DNA of 47,728 bases from Verrucomicrobiia bacterium (lineage in GTDB: Bacteria; Zixibacteria; MSB-5A5; DSPP01), in contig DATLYY010000041.1 in assembly GCA_035574275.1 (NCBI GenBank), positions 1-47,728 on the forward strand, read 5' to 3'. A program made the position numbers and the translations under genes. The notes under the pieces are model-generated. The model was given only the letters and a program-made list of their open reading frames with translations, was not told the DNA's origin and ran no database searches. Below are positions 19,541-27,655 of the stretch, in pieces. Position 1 is the stretch's first letter, and every line of letters starts with the position of its first letter.

Positions 19541-21199
19541 ATGCAAAAATTGAGGATGAGTGTTGCCGCGGCCGCTGCTTTTCTTCTTGTTTTTCAGCTT
19601 GCAAATGCGAAAGTCGACACAACCCGCATTACCCGCAGCCGGGTGGCGGCCGCCCAGCAGTTGCTTGGTCTCAACTTTACCCGCGCCGAGCAGGACAGCA
19701 TGCTCTCGGTCTTGAAAGAGTATTTGACCGACTATGATTCGCTGCGCAAGTTTACAATCCCAAACGGCCTGGCACCCGTTTTGGTCTTTGACCCCATTCC
19801 GACCGGTTTTGAATTCAAGCCGCGCTCAAAGCAAAACCGTTTAAGTCCAATCGGGCGGGTGAAAAGGCCGGAACGGATGGAGGATTTGGCCTTTTATTCC
19901 ATCCGCGAACTGGGGGAACTCCTCCGCACCCGGCGGGTAACTTCCACGGAGCTGACCAAGTTTTTCCTGGAGCGGTTGAAGAAGTACAACCCGATGCTCT
20001 TGTGCGTGGTCAATCTGACGGAGGAACGGGCCCTGCAGGAGGCGGCCAAGGCCGATGAGGAAATCGCCGCCGGGCGCTACCGCGGCCCGCTGCACGGTAT
20101 TCCCTACGGCGCCAAGGACATTCTGGCCGCCAAAGGATACCCCACCACTTGGGGCTCGCGCATTTTCAAAGACCAAATGATTGATGAGGATGCAACGGTG
20201 GTGAAAAAACTGGCGGATGCCGGCGCGGTGCTTGCTGCCAAACTGACCGTGGGCGAGTTCGCTTGGGGGGATGTTTGGTACGGCGGAATCACCCGCAATC
20301 CCTGGGACACGGCCCAGGGTTCCAGCGGCTCTTCGGCCGGCTCCGCTTCCGCCGTAGCATCCGGCTGTCTGCCGTTTGCCATCGGCACGGAGACCTGGGG
20401 TTCCATCGTTTCCCCCTCCAGCCGCTGCGGCGCCACCGGCCTGCGCCCGACTTTTGGACGGGTCTCCCGCGCCGGGGCGATGGCCTTAAGCTGGTCGATG
20501 GACAAAATCGGCCCAATTTGCCGGGCAGTGGAAGATTGCGCCATCGTTTTCGATGCCATTCTCGGCCCGGATGGAGTGGATCGGGCGGTTCGCGATTATC
20601 CCTTCAACTATTCGGCCAACATAAATTTAAAAAAGCTTCGCATCGGCTATTTGAAAAAGGATATGGATAAAGATACCGCCCACGCCGAATTCAACAACGC
20701 CGTTTTGGAGACGTTCCGGCAAATGGGGGTCACCCTGCACGAAATCGAACTCCCCAATCTGGGCATTTTCCCGATGTCGTTTATCCTTACGGCCGAGGCG
20801 GCGGCCGCTTTTGATGAAATCACCCGCTCCAATCAGGACGACCAAATGGTGCGCCAGATTAAGGATGCCTGGCCAAACTATTTCCGCGCCTCCCGTTTCA
20901 TCCCGGCGGTGGAGTACATACAGGCCAACCGCCTGCGCCGACTGGTTATCGAGGAAATGGAAAAGTTGATGGACTCCATAGACGTGTATATCGCGCCGCC
21001 CTTCGAGGGAGACAATTTGCTTTTGACCAACCTGACCGGCCATCCCTGTGTGGTTTTGCCAAACGGGTTTGACAAGGAGGGCCATCCCACCAGCATCACG
21101 TTTATGGGGCGCTTATACGACGAGGCAACCGTTTTGGCCGTGGCGAAAGCATATCAGGACGCTACTGATTTTCATAGAAAGCATCCAACGGGATTTTGA
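19541..21199 (+). CDS. Secreted amidase (amidase signature family, GatA-like)
   Basis: An amidase-signature hydrolase of 552 residues acting on amide bonds. The ATG at 19541 follows GGAGGG; the in-frame ATG at 19502 is upstream of that site and rejected. A signal peptide (KLRMSVAAAAAFLLVFQLANA) predicts export, unlike true GatA, which is cytoplasmic. The Ser-cisSer-Lys triad is recognisable: Lys in PYGAKDILA, the GSSGSSAGSASAVASG loop, and the nucleophile in ETWGSIVSPSSRCG. The last motif differs from the usual DTGGSIRxPA form. About 100 residues precede the amidase core. The substrate is unknown. A role in tRNA amidation is unlikely given export and the absence of gatB/gatC. Confidence 0.87.
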   Translation: MQKLRMSVAAAAAFLLVFQLANAKVDTTRITRSRVAAAQQLLGLNFTRAEQDSMLSVLKEYLTDYDSLRKFTIPNGLAPVLVFDPIPTGFEFKPRSKQNRLSPIGRVKRPERMEDLAFYSIRELGELLRTRRVTSTELTKFFLERLKKYNPMLLCVVNLTEERALQEAAKADEEIAAGRYRGPLHGIPYGAKDILAAKGYPTTWGSRIFKDQMIDEDATVVKKLADAGAVLAAKLTVGEFAWGDVWYGGITRNPWDTAQGSSGSSAGSASAVASGCLPFAIGTETWGSIVSPSSRCGATGLRPTFGRVSRAGAMALSWSMDKIGPICRAVEDCAIVFDAILGPDGVDRAVRDYPFNYSANINLKKLRIGYLKKDMDKDTAHAEFNNAVLETFRQMGVTLHEIELPNLGIFPMSFILTAEAAAAFDEITRSNQDDQMVRQIKDAWPNYFRASRFIPAVEYIQANRLRRLVIEEMEKLMDSIDVYIAPPFEGDNLLLTNLTGHPCVVLPNGFDKEGHPTSITFMGRLYDEATVLAVAKAYQDATDFHRKHPTGF

Positions 21200-21202
21200 T
21201 TT

Positions 21203-21233
21203 GTAGGGGCACGATATATTGCGCCCCCGCCTA
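21203..21233. repeat. Palindromic repeat of the GTAGGGGC family
   Basis: GTAGGGGCACGATATATTGC followed by GCCCCCGCCTA is a diverged member of the palindromic repeat family that also occurs at 24, 26342, 26932, 26387 and 26978. It lies just past the amidase stop. Confidence 0.7.
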
Positions 21234-21238
21234 ACGGA

Positions 21239-21267
21239 TTGCTTTTCCCTCTCCATTCCGCTATGTT
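21239..21267 (+). promoter_or_regulatory. Possible promoter of rarA
   Basis: TTGCTT, a 17-nt spacer and TATGTT lie 18 nt before the rarA ATG, and AGGA stands in the short leader. The hexamer match is moderate. Confidence 0.45.
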
Positions 21268-21285
21268 TTCTCCATAGGATTCGCT

Positions 21286-22641
21286 ATGACCGACCTTTTT
21301 GAAAAGCCAAAGGAAAAGTATATGGCGTCCGAGCATGCCCCGCTGGCGGACCGGATGCGCCCGCAAACGCTTTCCGAATTCGTCGGCCAAAAGCAACTTT
21401 TATCCCCCGGCCAGCCGCTTTATGAGGCGATTGTAAACGACAAAATGAGCTCTGCCATCTTTTGGGGCCCGCCGGGGAGCGGCAAAACCACGCTCGCCTA
21501 TCTCATTGCCGCCGCCAGCAAAGCGGAATTTTTGCGTTTTTCCGCCGTCACCGCCGGCATTAAGGAAATCAAGGATGTGATTGCCGACGTGGAAAAGCGG
21601 CAGGTGATGTACGGGCAGAAAACGATTTTATTCATCGACGAAATCCACCGCTTCAACAAGGCCCAGCAGGATGCCTTTCTCCCCTTTGTGGAAAAGGGGG
21701 TAATCATTTTGCTTGGCGCCACGACTGAAAATCCGAGTTTCGAGGTCAACTCGGCGCTCCTTTCCCGTTGCCGGGTTTTTGTCTTGAAGGAATTGACCAA
21801 CGACGAGGTAAAAACGATTGCCCGGCGGGCGCTGACCGACAAGGAGCGGGGACTGGGAAAACACAATCTGAAAATTACCGATGAGGCCCTCGAACGGATT
21901 GCCATCTTTTCCGACGGGGATGCCCGCATCGCCCTTTCGCTTTTGGAATTCTGTCTGAACATCGTCGGCAAAAACGGCGAAATCACACCGGAAGTCATCG
22001 AGAAAGCGTCGCAGAAAAAGGCGTTGCGCTACGACAAGGCCGGAGAAGAGCATTACAATATCATCTCCGCCTTGCACAAATCGGTGCGGGATTCCGACCC
22101 GGACGGGGCGCTTTATTGGCTGGCGCGGATGCTGGCTTCCGGCGAGGACCCGCTCTATGTCGCCCGGCGGATGGTGCGGATGGCCTCCGAGGATATCGGT
22201 AACGCCGACCCGCAGGCGCTTTCCGTAATGCTGGCGGCCAAGGATGCTTATCACTTTTTAGGCACGCCGGAAGGGGAACTCGCTCTGGCTCAGGCCTGCA
22301 TTTATCTGGCAACGGCCCCCAAGTCCAACGCCGTTTACGCCGCTTTTGGCAAGGTTGGCGAGGATGTGGAAAAAACCAAGGCCGAGCCGGTGCCGTTGCA
22401 TATCCGCAACGCCCCGACCGGTTTGATGAAGGCCCTGGGGTACGGCGCGGGGTATAAATATGCGCATGATTATGAAGAGCATTTTGTGGCGCAGGACCAT
22501 CTGCCCGATTCGCTGAAAGGGAGAAAGTATTACCATCCCTCGGAGCTCGGCTTTGAGAAGGAAATCAAGAATCGGATCGAGCGCTGGGAAGAGCTGAAGC
22601 AAAAAGCCATGGAAGACGGTAAAAAAAGGAAGAAAACATAG
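21286..22641 (+). CDS. rarA: Replication-associated recombination protein A
   Basis: A RarA/MgsA/WRNIP1 AAA+ ATPase of 451 residues that acts at stalled replication forks. Residues 17-40 (APLADRMRPQTLSEFVGQ) are typical of the family N-terminus. Walker A GPPGSGKTTL is at 61-70 and the Walker B/sensor region FIDEIHRFNKAQQD near 116. Sensor 1 is GATTENPSFEVN, and the arginine finger lies in LLSRCRVF. The C-terminal clamp-loader-like and MgsA_C domains follow. AGGA lies in the short leader. It is followed by a tiny zinc-ribbon gene 31 nt away. Confidence 0.96.
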   Translation: MTDLFEKPKEKYMASEHAPLADRMRPQTLSEFVGQKQLLSPGQPLYEAIVNDKMSSAIFWGPPGSGKTTLAYLIAAASKAEFLRFSAVTAGIKEIKDVIADVEKRQVMYGQKTILFIDEIHRFNKAQQDAFLPFVEKGVIILLGATTENPSFEVNSALLSRCRVFVLKELTNDEVKTIARRALTDKERGLGKHNLKITDEALERIAIFSDGDARIALSLLEFCLNIVGKNGEITPEVIEKASQKKALRYDKAGEEHYNIISALHKSVRDSDPDGALYWLARMLASGEDPLYVARRMVRMASEDIGNADPQALSVMLAAKDAYHFLGTPEGELALAQACIYLATAPKSNAVYAAFGKVGEDVEKTKAEPVPLHIRNAPTGLMKALGYGAGYKYAHDYEEHFVAQDHLPDSLKGRKYYHPSELGFEKEIKNRIERWEELKQKAMEDGKKRKKT

Positions 22642-22672
22642 GCGGAGGGTTTCAAACCCGCCGTACGATAAA

Positions 22673-22846
22673 ATGACCGATTACATCTCCCCTTCCGAAG
22701 AGCTGGCCGAGTGGGCCGGGGAATTATTGTGGAAATGCACCCGCTGCGGTTATCAGTGGCACCGCGACGAACTGGCGGCGCTACCCGAAAAATGCCCCTC
22801 CTGCGGCGCCCCCAAGACCGAATTCGTCCGCGTGGCGGAAGATTAG
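22673..22846 (+). CDS. Rubredoxin-like zinc-ribbon small protein
   Basis: A 57-residue reading frame directly after rarA. It encodes two CxxC knuckles, KCTRCGYQW and KCPSCGAPK, separated by 15-16 residues, the spacing of a rubredoxin-like or zinc-ribbon fold. Codon use resembles the neighbouring core genes. The start at 22673 lacks a clear ribosome-binding site, and an imperfect hairpin (GGGTTT/AAACCC) lies at 22646-22660. The protein could bind one zinc or iron ion. Its function is unknown, and it may be translated with rarA. The two intact knuckles make chance unlikely. Confidence 0.75.
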   Translation: MTDYISPSEELAEWAGELLWKCTRCGYQWHRDELAALPEKCPSCGAPKTEFVRVAED

Positions 22847-22852
22847 ATAAAA

Positions 22853-23353
22853 TTACAGAATTTTAGAGAATTTTTCCCTTAACCACCCACTAATTTGTTC
22901 CTTATGCATCGGCTCAGACTGCTCATAATGAAACTTTGGAAATAATTGCGGGATTGCATACTGCCCATAATATTTTGCCAATCGCCTTGAAGAAACAAGA
23001 TTGTTGTTTAAAAATACATCGCCCAAAATATGCAATAAGAAAATGTGCTGGTAGTTTATTTTTTCAATATTCCCAAGGATATATGGGAGGTATTTTATCA
23101 CATTGTGGTCGGCTGACCCGGCTTTATCAACTTCAATGAATATGGAAAAAATTGCGTCCTCTTTTCCAATTACCTTAACCGCCCTATCGGAATCGAAAAG
23201 CTGATTATTTTTGAGACCCAGGCAAGGAAGAGAATATTCATCATATAATAATTTTCCGAGTGGTTTAATTACCCCCTTGTTTTGAAGCTCTTCTAAAACG
23301 AGATCCACTTCCTTAATTCCCCAGTTCTGTTTCTTTTCAGATTTTCCACCCAT
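22853..23353 (-). CDS. Hypothetical protein, AT-rich accessory gene
   Basis: A 166-residue protein I do not recognise. AAGGAGG stands 4 nt before the ATG at 23353, with another ATG at 23356. Base composition is clearly more AT-rich than the flanking genes, suggesting transfer. The middle contains FSIFIEVDKAG followed by DHNVIKYLPYI. The ExDK arrangement is loosely like a PD-(D/E)XK nuclease core, but I cannot show the full motif. It ends 6 nt from the convergent zinc-ribbon gene. Confidence 0.6.
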   Translation of the reverse strand: MGGKSEKKQNWGIKEVDLVLEELQNKGVIKPLGKLLYDEYSLPCLGLKNNQLFDSDRAVKVIGKEDAIFSIFIEVDKAGSADHNVIKYLPYILGNIEKINYQHIFLLHILGDVFLNNNLVSSRRLAKYYGQYAIPQLFPKFHYEQSEPMHKEQISGWLREKFSKIL

Positions 23354-23390
23354 CATTCCTCCTTCGAGCTCTTTTCAAGGTACACTGGAA

Positions 23391-23876
23391 TCACTCTTTT
23401 TGTAAAACCACCTTCAAAAACGGCTCTTTTTCCCCCTCTGCGTCGAGGATGAAACTTTCAATGAAAAGATGGTCGGCGGAAAGAAAATTCCAGATTTCCT
23501 GCGTCTGGCCGGCGGGCTTGCCGGAGGGGTCTTTCTGCAGAAACTCCAATTTTCCTTCGGACAATTTCCCCTGCCCATGCACGTTGGTTTGGGTGTACAC
23601 CAAGGACCAGATTTCCTTTTCCAATCTTAACTGAACCGGCGTATCCAGAACGGTGCCGGATTCGAAATAGGAAACCATACTGCCGGAAATTTGTACGGGC
23701 GAGGCATCCGCCGCCCCTGCGTCCTTTGCGGCAAACGTCAGCTCCACCCGGTAATTCTGAACCCCCGCCGGGGTGTAGATTTTTCCCGGGCCAGCCCAGC
23801 GGCCAAGCAGGCGGGCTAAAATGTCTGTAGCGGAAAAAGTTTTTTCGGCTTTAACCCGGCGCGAAAAAAGCCCCAT
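23391..23876 (-). CDS. Hypothetical protein, possible calycin-like fold
   Basis: A 161-residue protein of unknown function. The start is ATG 23876, with AGAGGGA just upstream, directly after the stop of the DUF1801-type gene. A longer frame to 24188 merely runs antiphase through that gene. Alternating beta-type segments (NYRVELTFAAK, SMVSYFESGTVL, QLRLEKEIWSLVYTQ, HLFIESFIL) suggest a beta-barrel similar to calycin or lipocalin-like stress proteins. No signal peptide or catalytic motif is seen. It is probably co-transcribed with the gene before it. Confidence 0.65.
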   Translation of the reverse strand: MGLFSRRVKAEKTFSATDILARLLGRWAGPGKIYTPAGVQNYRVELTFAAKDAGAADASPVQISGSMVSYFESGTVLDTPVQLRLEKEIWSLVYTQTNVHGQGKLSEGKLEFLQKDPSGKPAGQTQEIWNFLSADHLFIESFILDAEGEKEPFLKVVLQKE

Positions 23877-23881
23877 TCCCT

Positions 23882-24226
23882 CTAAACGTCGCGAACCCAG
23901 GCCTTTTTGGCCATATCGGTTACGTAGCTGTCCACCTGCTCCAGCTTGGAGATTTGAAAGTGGCGGCTGTGCTTGCCGGATCCCAGGAGCCGCTTCTTCG
24001 GGTCGGTCATTTTGCTGCCGGTATGAAAACCCAAATTGACCCCTTCCTTGTAGGGCCAGATGTAGGCAAATAGCTCCTTGCGCCGGTAGTCGAAGGAAAG
24101 CCGGCCGACCGTTTCGACGATCCCCTTGTCGATTTTGGCCATCTCCTCCCGCAGGCGCTGGATAATTTCGGTTACTTCCCTGCTCCACCCCACCAACAAC
24201 GTTTTCGGATCCCCAACAGTTTGCAT
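23882..24226 (-). CDS. DUF1801 (YdhG-like) domain protein
   Basis: A 114-residue protein resembling the DUF1801/YdhG domain, sometimes described as frataxin-like iron chaperones. AAAGGAG stands 5 nt before the ATG at 24226, ruling out the upstream ATG at 24256. Features are a leading helix (EIIQRLREEMAKID), the strand FAYIWPYKEGVNLGFHTG, and the KKRLLGSGKHSRHF loop found in members of this family. It is probably cytoplasmic. Biochemical function is not established. Confidence 0.72.
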   Translation of the reverse strand: MQTVGDPKTLLVGWSREVTEIIQRLREEMAKIDKGIVETVGRLSFDYRRKELFAYIWPYKEGVNLGFHTGSKMTDPKKRLLGSGKHSRHFQISKLEQVDSYVTDMAKKAWVRDV

Positions 24227-24294
24227 GGGTACTCCTTTCACTTCAATATACCACATCGGCGGGCTGAAAGGGGAATTTCTGCCCCCAAGCGGAT

Positions 24295-25731
24295 TCAGCC
24301 GCTGATGGTCTCCGGCGTCTTCTTGAACTGTCGGGCGACCCCGGTGCGCACGGCGGCATCCCGGACGGCCTCCGCCACGGCGTCCGCCACTTTCGGATGG
24401 AAAATGGAGGGGATTATGTCCTCCTCGTCTAGCGCCTGCTCCGGAATAAGGGAGGCAATGGCGTCCGCGGCGGCCAGTTTCATCGCCTCGTTGATTTCCC
24501 GCGCCTTGCAGGCCAAGGCCCCCTTGAAGATACCGGGGAAGCAGAGGGCGTTGTTAATCTGGTTGGGATAGTCCGAACGGCCGGTGGCCATAATCCGCAC
24601 AAAAGGCCCGGCTTCCTCCGGCTGGATTTCCGGCACGGGGTTGGCGAGCGCAAAAACGATGGCATCTTTGGCCATTTTTTGGACCGCCTCCAGCGGGATT
24701 ACCCCCGGGCCCGAAACACCCAAAAGAAAATCGGCCCCGGAAGCGACATCCAGAATCGAACCCTTGAGGTTTTCCGGGTTGGTGGTTTTGGCAATCTCCT
24801 CCTTGGCGGAATCCATATGCTCCTTGCGGCCACGATAGAGCGCCCCCACCCGGTCGCAAAGCACCACGTTTTTCAACCCTTTGGCTTGCAAAATCCTAAC
24901 GCAGGCCACCCCGGCCGCGCCGGCACCGACCACCACCGTTTTCAAATTCTCCAGCTTTTTTCCCACCAATTTGAGCGCATTCTGCAATGCCGCCAGAACC
25001 ACCACCGCCGTGCCGTGCTGGTCGTCGTGGAAAACGGGTATATCCAGTTCCTGCTTGAGCCGCGATTCGATATCGAAGCAACGGGGGGCGGAGATATCCT
25101 CCAAGTTGATACCGCCGAAGGCGGGGGAAATCGCCTTCACGATTTTCACAATCAAATCCGAATCCTTGGTGGCCAGACAAATGGGAAAAGCGTTCACGTC
25201 GGCGAAGCGCTTGAAAAGCTGGGCCTTTCCTTCCATCACCGGCAGGGCCGCTTCCGGGCCGATGTCCCCCAGTCCCAGAACCGCCGTGCCGTCGGTGACG
25301 ATGGCCACGCAGTTGCCTTTTATCGTGTAGTGCCAGACCAATTCCGGCGTTTTGGCAATCGCTTCCGAAACACGCCCGACGCCGGGGGTGTAGGCGATGG
25401 ACAAATCGCTCCGCTTGGAAATCGGGATTTTGCTGGTGATATCGATTTTCCCCTTGAGGTGCGCCAGAAAGGTCTGGTCGCTGGCGGCAATCAGCCAGGC
25501 GCCGGGGACGGCGGCAATGGCCGCCAGAATCTCTTTTTGGTGGGCGGCGTCCCGCGCTTCTATGCCGATATCCCGGATGGTGGTGTGGTTGGTGGTTTCG
25601 ACGGTGTCCACGGCGCCGATGACCCCGCCTACTTTCGCGACCGCCGAAAGTAGCGAGGCCAGCCGCCCGGCTTTGTGTTCCAGCTCCACCCGCACGGTGA
25701 GCCCGAAGCTGGGGGAAGAGGTGAGTTCCAT
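24295..25731 (-). CDS. Malic enzyme with N-terminal ACT domain
   Basis: An oxaloacetate-decarboxylating malate dehydrogenase of 478 residues converting malate to pyruvate and CO2 with NAD(P). Residues 1-80 form an ACT-type regulatory domain (LTVRVELEHKAGRLASLLSA), implying control by a small ligand such as an amino acid. The catalytic malic domain follows (AYTPGVGRVSEAI, GLGDIGPEAALPVMEGKA, VFHDDQHGTA). The Rossmann motif GAGAAGVAC is near residue 270. AAAAGGAG precedes the ATG. It stands alone on its strand. Cofactor preference cannot be decided. Confidence 0.94.
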   Translation of the reverse strand: MELTSSPSFGLTVRVELEHKAGRLASLLSAVAKVGGVIGAVDTVETTNHTTIRDIGIEARDAAHQKEILAAIAAVPGAWLIAASDQTFLAHLKGKIDITSKIPISKRSDLSIAYTPGVGRVSEAIAKTPELVWHYTIKGNCVAIVTDGTAVLGLGDIGPEAALPVMEGKAQLFKRFADVNAFPICLATKDSDLIVKIVKAISPAFGGINLEDISAPRCFDIESRLKQELDIPVFHDDQHGTAVVVLAALQNALKLVGKKLENLKTVVVGAGAAGVACVRILQAKGLKNVVLCDRVGALYRGRKEHMDSAKEEIAKTTNPENLKGSILDVASGADFLLGVSGPGVIPLEAVQKMAKDAIVFALANPVPEIQPEEAGPFVRIMATGRSDYPNQINNALCFPGIFKGALACKAREINEAMKLAAADAIASLIPEQALDEEDIIPSIFHPKVADAVAEAVRDAAVRTGVARQFKKTPETISG

Positions 25732-25840
25732 ATTAGCTCCTTTTCATAACCCAAAAACCTCACAGTGGAGGACTTCAGTCCACCACTCAAACGGAATAAA
25801 AAGAGATTGGGAGATTAAATCCAGCCCTTATTTGGCCAAC

Positions 25841-25871
25841 AAAAAAGCCCTGCTTTGGCAGGGCTTTTTTT
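25841..25871 (-). terminator. Rho-independent terminator of the ferritin-like gene
   Basis: A 7-bp GC-rich stem (GCCCTGC / GCAGGGC) with a TTTG loop is flanked by AAAAAA on the left and TTTTTTT on the right, so it can act in both directions. It lies 17 nt after the ferritin-like stop and would insulate the malic enzyme gene. Confidence 0.92.
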
Positions 25872-25887
25872 CAAGAGAATTCCGAGG

Positions 25888-26301
25888 CTATCCCAACAGC
25901 CGCTCAATCTCCTCGGCGTGGCCGGTTTCGTCGGCGATAAGCTCTTCCAGCTTCACCTTCAAACCGACTTCCCCAAGCTCGTCCGCTTCCTTGACGCGCT
26001 CTTTATAGTTTTTAATGGCATCCAGCTCCATTTTCAGCTCCCGCTGGAGCGCTTTCTTCGCATCGTAAATCGGGGTGGGATAGGCCGGTTTGACCTCCGG
26101 CTTGCCCCCCAAAGCCACGATCTTATCCGCCAAAAGCTTGGCGTGTCCCAGCTCGTCGGTTACTTCCGCTTCAAAAACCTCGCGCGCCTCGTGCCCGCCA
26201 AAACCGGTCATTATCGAGGCCTCCAGCATATAGCGCATCACCGCTTCCAGTTCCCGGTTCATATCGGCGTTCAGTCCGGCAATCAGTTTTTTCTTGTCCA
26301 T
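25888..26301 (-). CDS. Ferritin-like/bacterioferritin-type diiron protein
   Basis: A 137-residue four-helix protein of the ferritin/bacterioferritin group that could bind a diiron centre for iron storage or peroxide reduction. Likely ligands occur in two helices: the first Glu in NRELEAVMRY and the Glu of VTDELGHAKLLADK, then RELKMELDAIKNY and IADETGHAEEIERLL. These give the two E-x-x-H patterns (ELGH, ETGH). GGAGG stands 6 nt before ATG 26301; the ATG at 26307 abuts the site and is less likely. A terminator lies downstream and a composite palindromic repeat upstream. Confidence 0.83.
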   Translation of the reverse strand: MDKKKLIAGLNADMNRELEAVMRYMLEASIMTGFGGHEAREVFEAEVTDELGHAKLLADKIVALGGKPEVKPAYPTPIYDAKKALQRELKMELDAIKNYKERVKEADELGEVGLKVKLEELIADETGHAEEIERLLG

Positions 26302-26341
26302 TTTCATCCTCCTTTAACGGGCGGCGTCACCCACCCTGATT

Positions 26342-26409
26342 GTAAGGGCGGGGCATGCCTCGCCCCTACGGGAATATAGAATAGGAAGGGCGTATGGCAA
26401 TATGCCTAT
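26342..26409. repeat. Composite palindromic repeat, copy 1
   Basis: Two palindromes in series: GTAAGGGCGGGG-CATG-type (26342-26369) and AGGGCGTATGGCAATATGCCT (26387-26407). The same pair in the same order lies at 26932-27004 on the other side of the cupin gene. The stop codon of the cupin gene (26406-26408) lies inside the second palindrome. Confidence 0.9.
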
Positions 26410-26915
26410 CGCGCGGTATTCCGCGGGTCGTCTTCCGGGTGGACGTAGGTGACGGAGGCGGGGCCGGAGACGTGTTGATAGAACATCGCGTCCGTTTTGG
26501 CCACCGCCCAATGGGCTTTTCCGGCCGGGATGAAGCCATAGGCACCGGATGTCAAAACCGTCCCCTTTTCCTGGTCAATTTTATCTCCGAATCCCACCAC
26601 CACCGTGCCGGAAAGGAGCAGCACCGATTCGTCCTGCTCGTGAAAATGGGGCTTGAAAGCATATCCCCGCGGCACTTTGACGAACTGGGCATACGGCTCC
26701 GAGGCCGGAATGCCGTGAACCAAGGCGACTCTGGCCCCTTTCCGCACCCCCGCCGGCGGATTCAACCAGTTCAGCTCGTATGAATTCACCAGCAACGGCC
26801 GGGAGGGTGTCTCCACCTTTGGTATGGACGGCTCTTCTTGGGCAAAAAGAAGAAGGCCGGAACAAATTAAAATCGCAATGACGAGCGAAAACCAGATTAA
26901 GATTTTCTTTGGCAA
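26406..26915 (-). CDS. Membrane-anchored or secreted cupin-domain protein
   Basis: A 169-residue cupin with an N-terminal signal or membrane segment (PKKILIWFSLVIAILICSGLLLF). The start is the TTG at 26915, which has AAGGAGG 5 nt upstream; an in-frame ATG at 26969 lies in the upstream palindromic repeat. Cupin motif 1 is PHFHEQDESVLLLSG and motif 2 GFIPAGKAHWAV, giving a plausible metal site of three His and one Glu. Export suggests a periplasmic role, and no substrate is evident. The gene is bracketed by copies of one composite palindromic repeat, and its last codons and stop fall in one of them. Confidence 0.82.
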   Translation of the reverse strand: MPKKILIWFSLVIAILICSGLLLFAQEEPSIPKVETPSRPLLVNSYELNWLNPPAGVRKGARVALVHGIPASEPYAQFVKVPRGYAFKPHFHEQDESVLLLSGTVVVGFGDKIDQEKGTVLTSGAYGFIPAGKAHWAVAKTDAMFYQHVSGPASVTYVHPEDDPRNTAR

Positions 26916-26931
26916 ATTTCCTCCTTTTTTT

Positions 26932-27004
26932 GTAGGGGCGAGGCATGCCTCGCCCTTACGGATATACATTTTACCGTGGGGACGTATTGCAATACGCCCC
27001 TACA
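26932..27004. repeat. Composite palindromic repeat, copy 2
   Basis: GTAGGGGCGAGGCATGCCTC with its GCCC-TTAC end (26932-26959), then GGGGACGTATTGCAATACGC with its CCCTACA end (26978-27004). It is the direct repeat of the copy at 26342-26409. The stop codon of the downstream GNAT gene (27000-27002) lies inside the second palindrome. Confidence 0.92.
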
Positions 27005-27572
27005 GATTCTTCCTAACCAAAGGCCGGGAATAGGACTGCCGTTGGACGATTTTGAAACCGGCCTCTTCGAAGATTCTCAAAGGCCCCGTCCAGGACCAGG
27101 CCGCCGGCAGTTTCTTTCCCGTTTTGGTCAAGGGGACCGGATACCCTTCCAAAATCTTGGCTTTATGCTTTTTGGCCGCCTTTAAGGAGGCCGCCAAAAG
27201 CCCCCGGGCAATCCCTTTATTGCGAAAACCGGATTGAATGAAAAAACAGGGAAGCGACCAAACCTCGGCAAAATCTTCAACGGCATACGCCTTGGCCGTT
27301 TCGAGCCGTGGAAAATCGGTGCGCGGGCCAAAGGTGGCCCAACCAACCGGTTGACCGTTGGCGTAGGCCAAGATGCCACGCGCCTGACCTTTTTTCACCA
27401 AGCCCTGAAACATCTTTTTGGCTTTTGCGCCGCGCGTTTCCTGCCACAGCTTTCCCCCTTTGTGCAAGCGCCACCAGATGCACCAGCAACCGGCACAGCC
27501 ACCGTTCGGGCCGAAAAGTTTCTCTACATCCTTCCAGAGCGTAGGTTTGAGCTCTTTGTACTCGATTTTCAT
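27000..27572 (-). CDS. GNAT family N-acetyltransferase
   Basis: A 190-residue acetyl-CoA-dependent acyltransferase. The acetyl-CoA-binding motif A is GFRNKGIARGLL near residue 115, preceded by the strand VWSLPCFFIQ. The N-terminal part has a cysteine/tryptophan-rich GGCAGCWCIWW segment, seen in one uncharacterised GNAT subgroup. The substrate is unknown. No Shine-Dalgarno precedes the ATG at 27572. The last codons and stop come from a palindromic repeat, so the C-terminus may have been altered by repeat insertion. Confidence 0.85.
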   Translation of the reverse strand: MKIEYKELKPTLWKDVEKLFGPNGGCAGCWCIWWRLHKGGKLWQETRGAKAKKMFQGLVKKGQARGILAYANGQPVGWATFGPRTDFPRLETAKAYAVEDFAEVWSLPCFFIQSGFRNKGIARGLLAASLKAAKKHKAKILEGYPVPLTKTGKKLPAAWSWTGPLRIFEEAGFKIVQRQSYSRPLVRKNL

Positions 27573-27655
27573 AGAGCCGCAAAGAAATTAAGCAAACTGT
27601 TTTGGGTTGTCCATCGGACTTGACGTCACGTCGTCTGCTTTGTTTTTTTCGTCCC

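Noticed and set aside
22646-22660. Terminator between rarA and the zinc-ribbon gene
   Set aside because: The GGGTTT/AAACCC palindrome has almost no loop and no T-tract, so it is unlikely to stop transcription.
23877-24188. N-terminal extension of the 161-residue protein gene
   Set aside because: It overlaps the DUF1801-type gene in another frame and reads as low-complexity Gly/Arg/Gln. The ATG at 23876 has its own ribosome-binding site.
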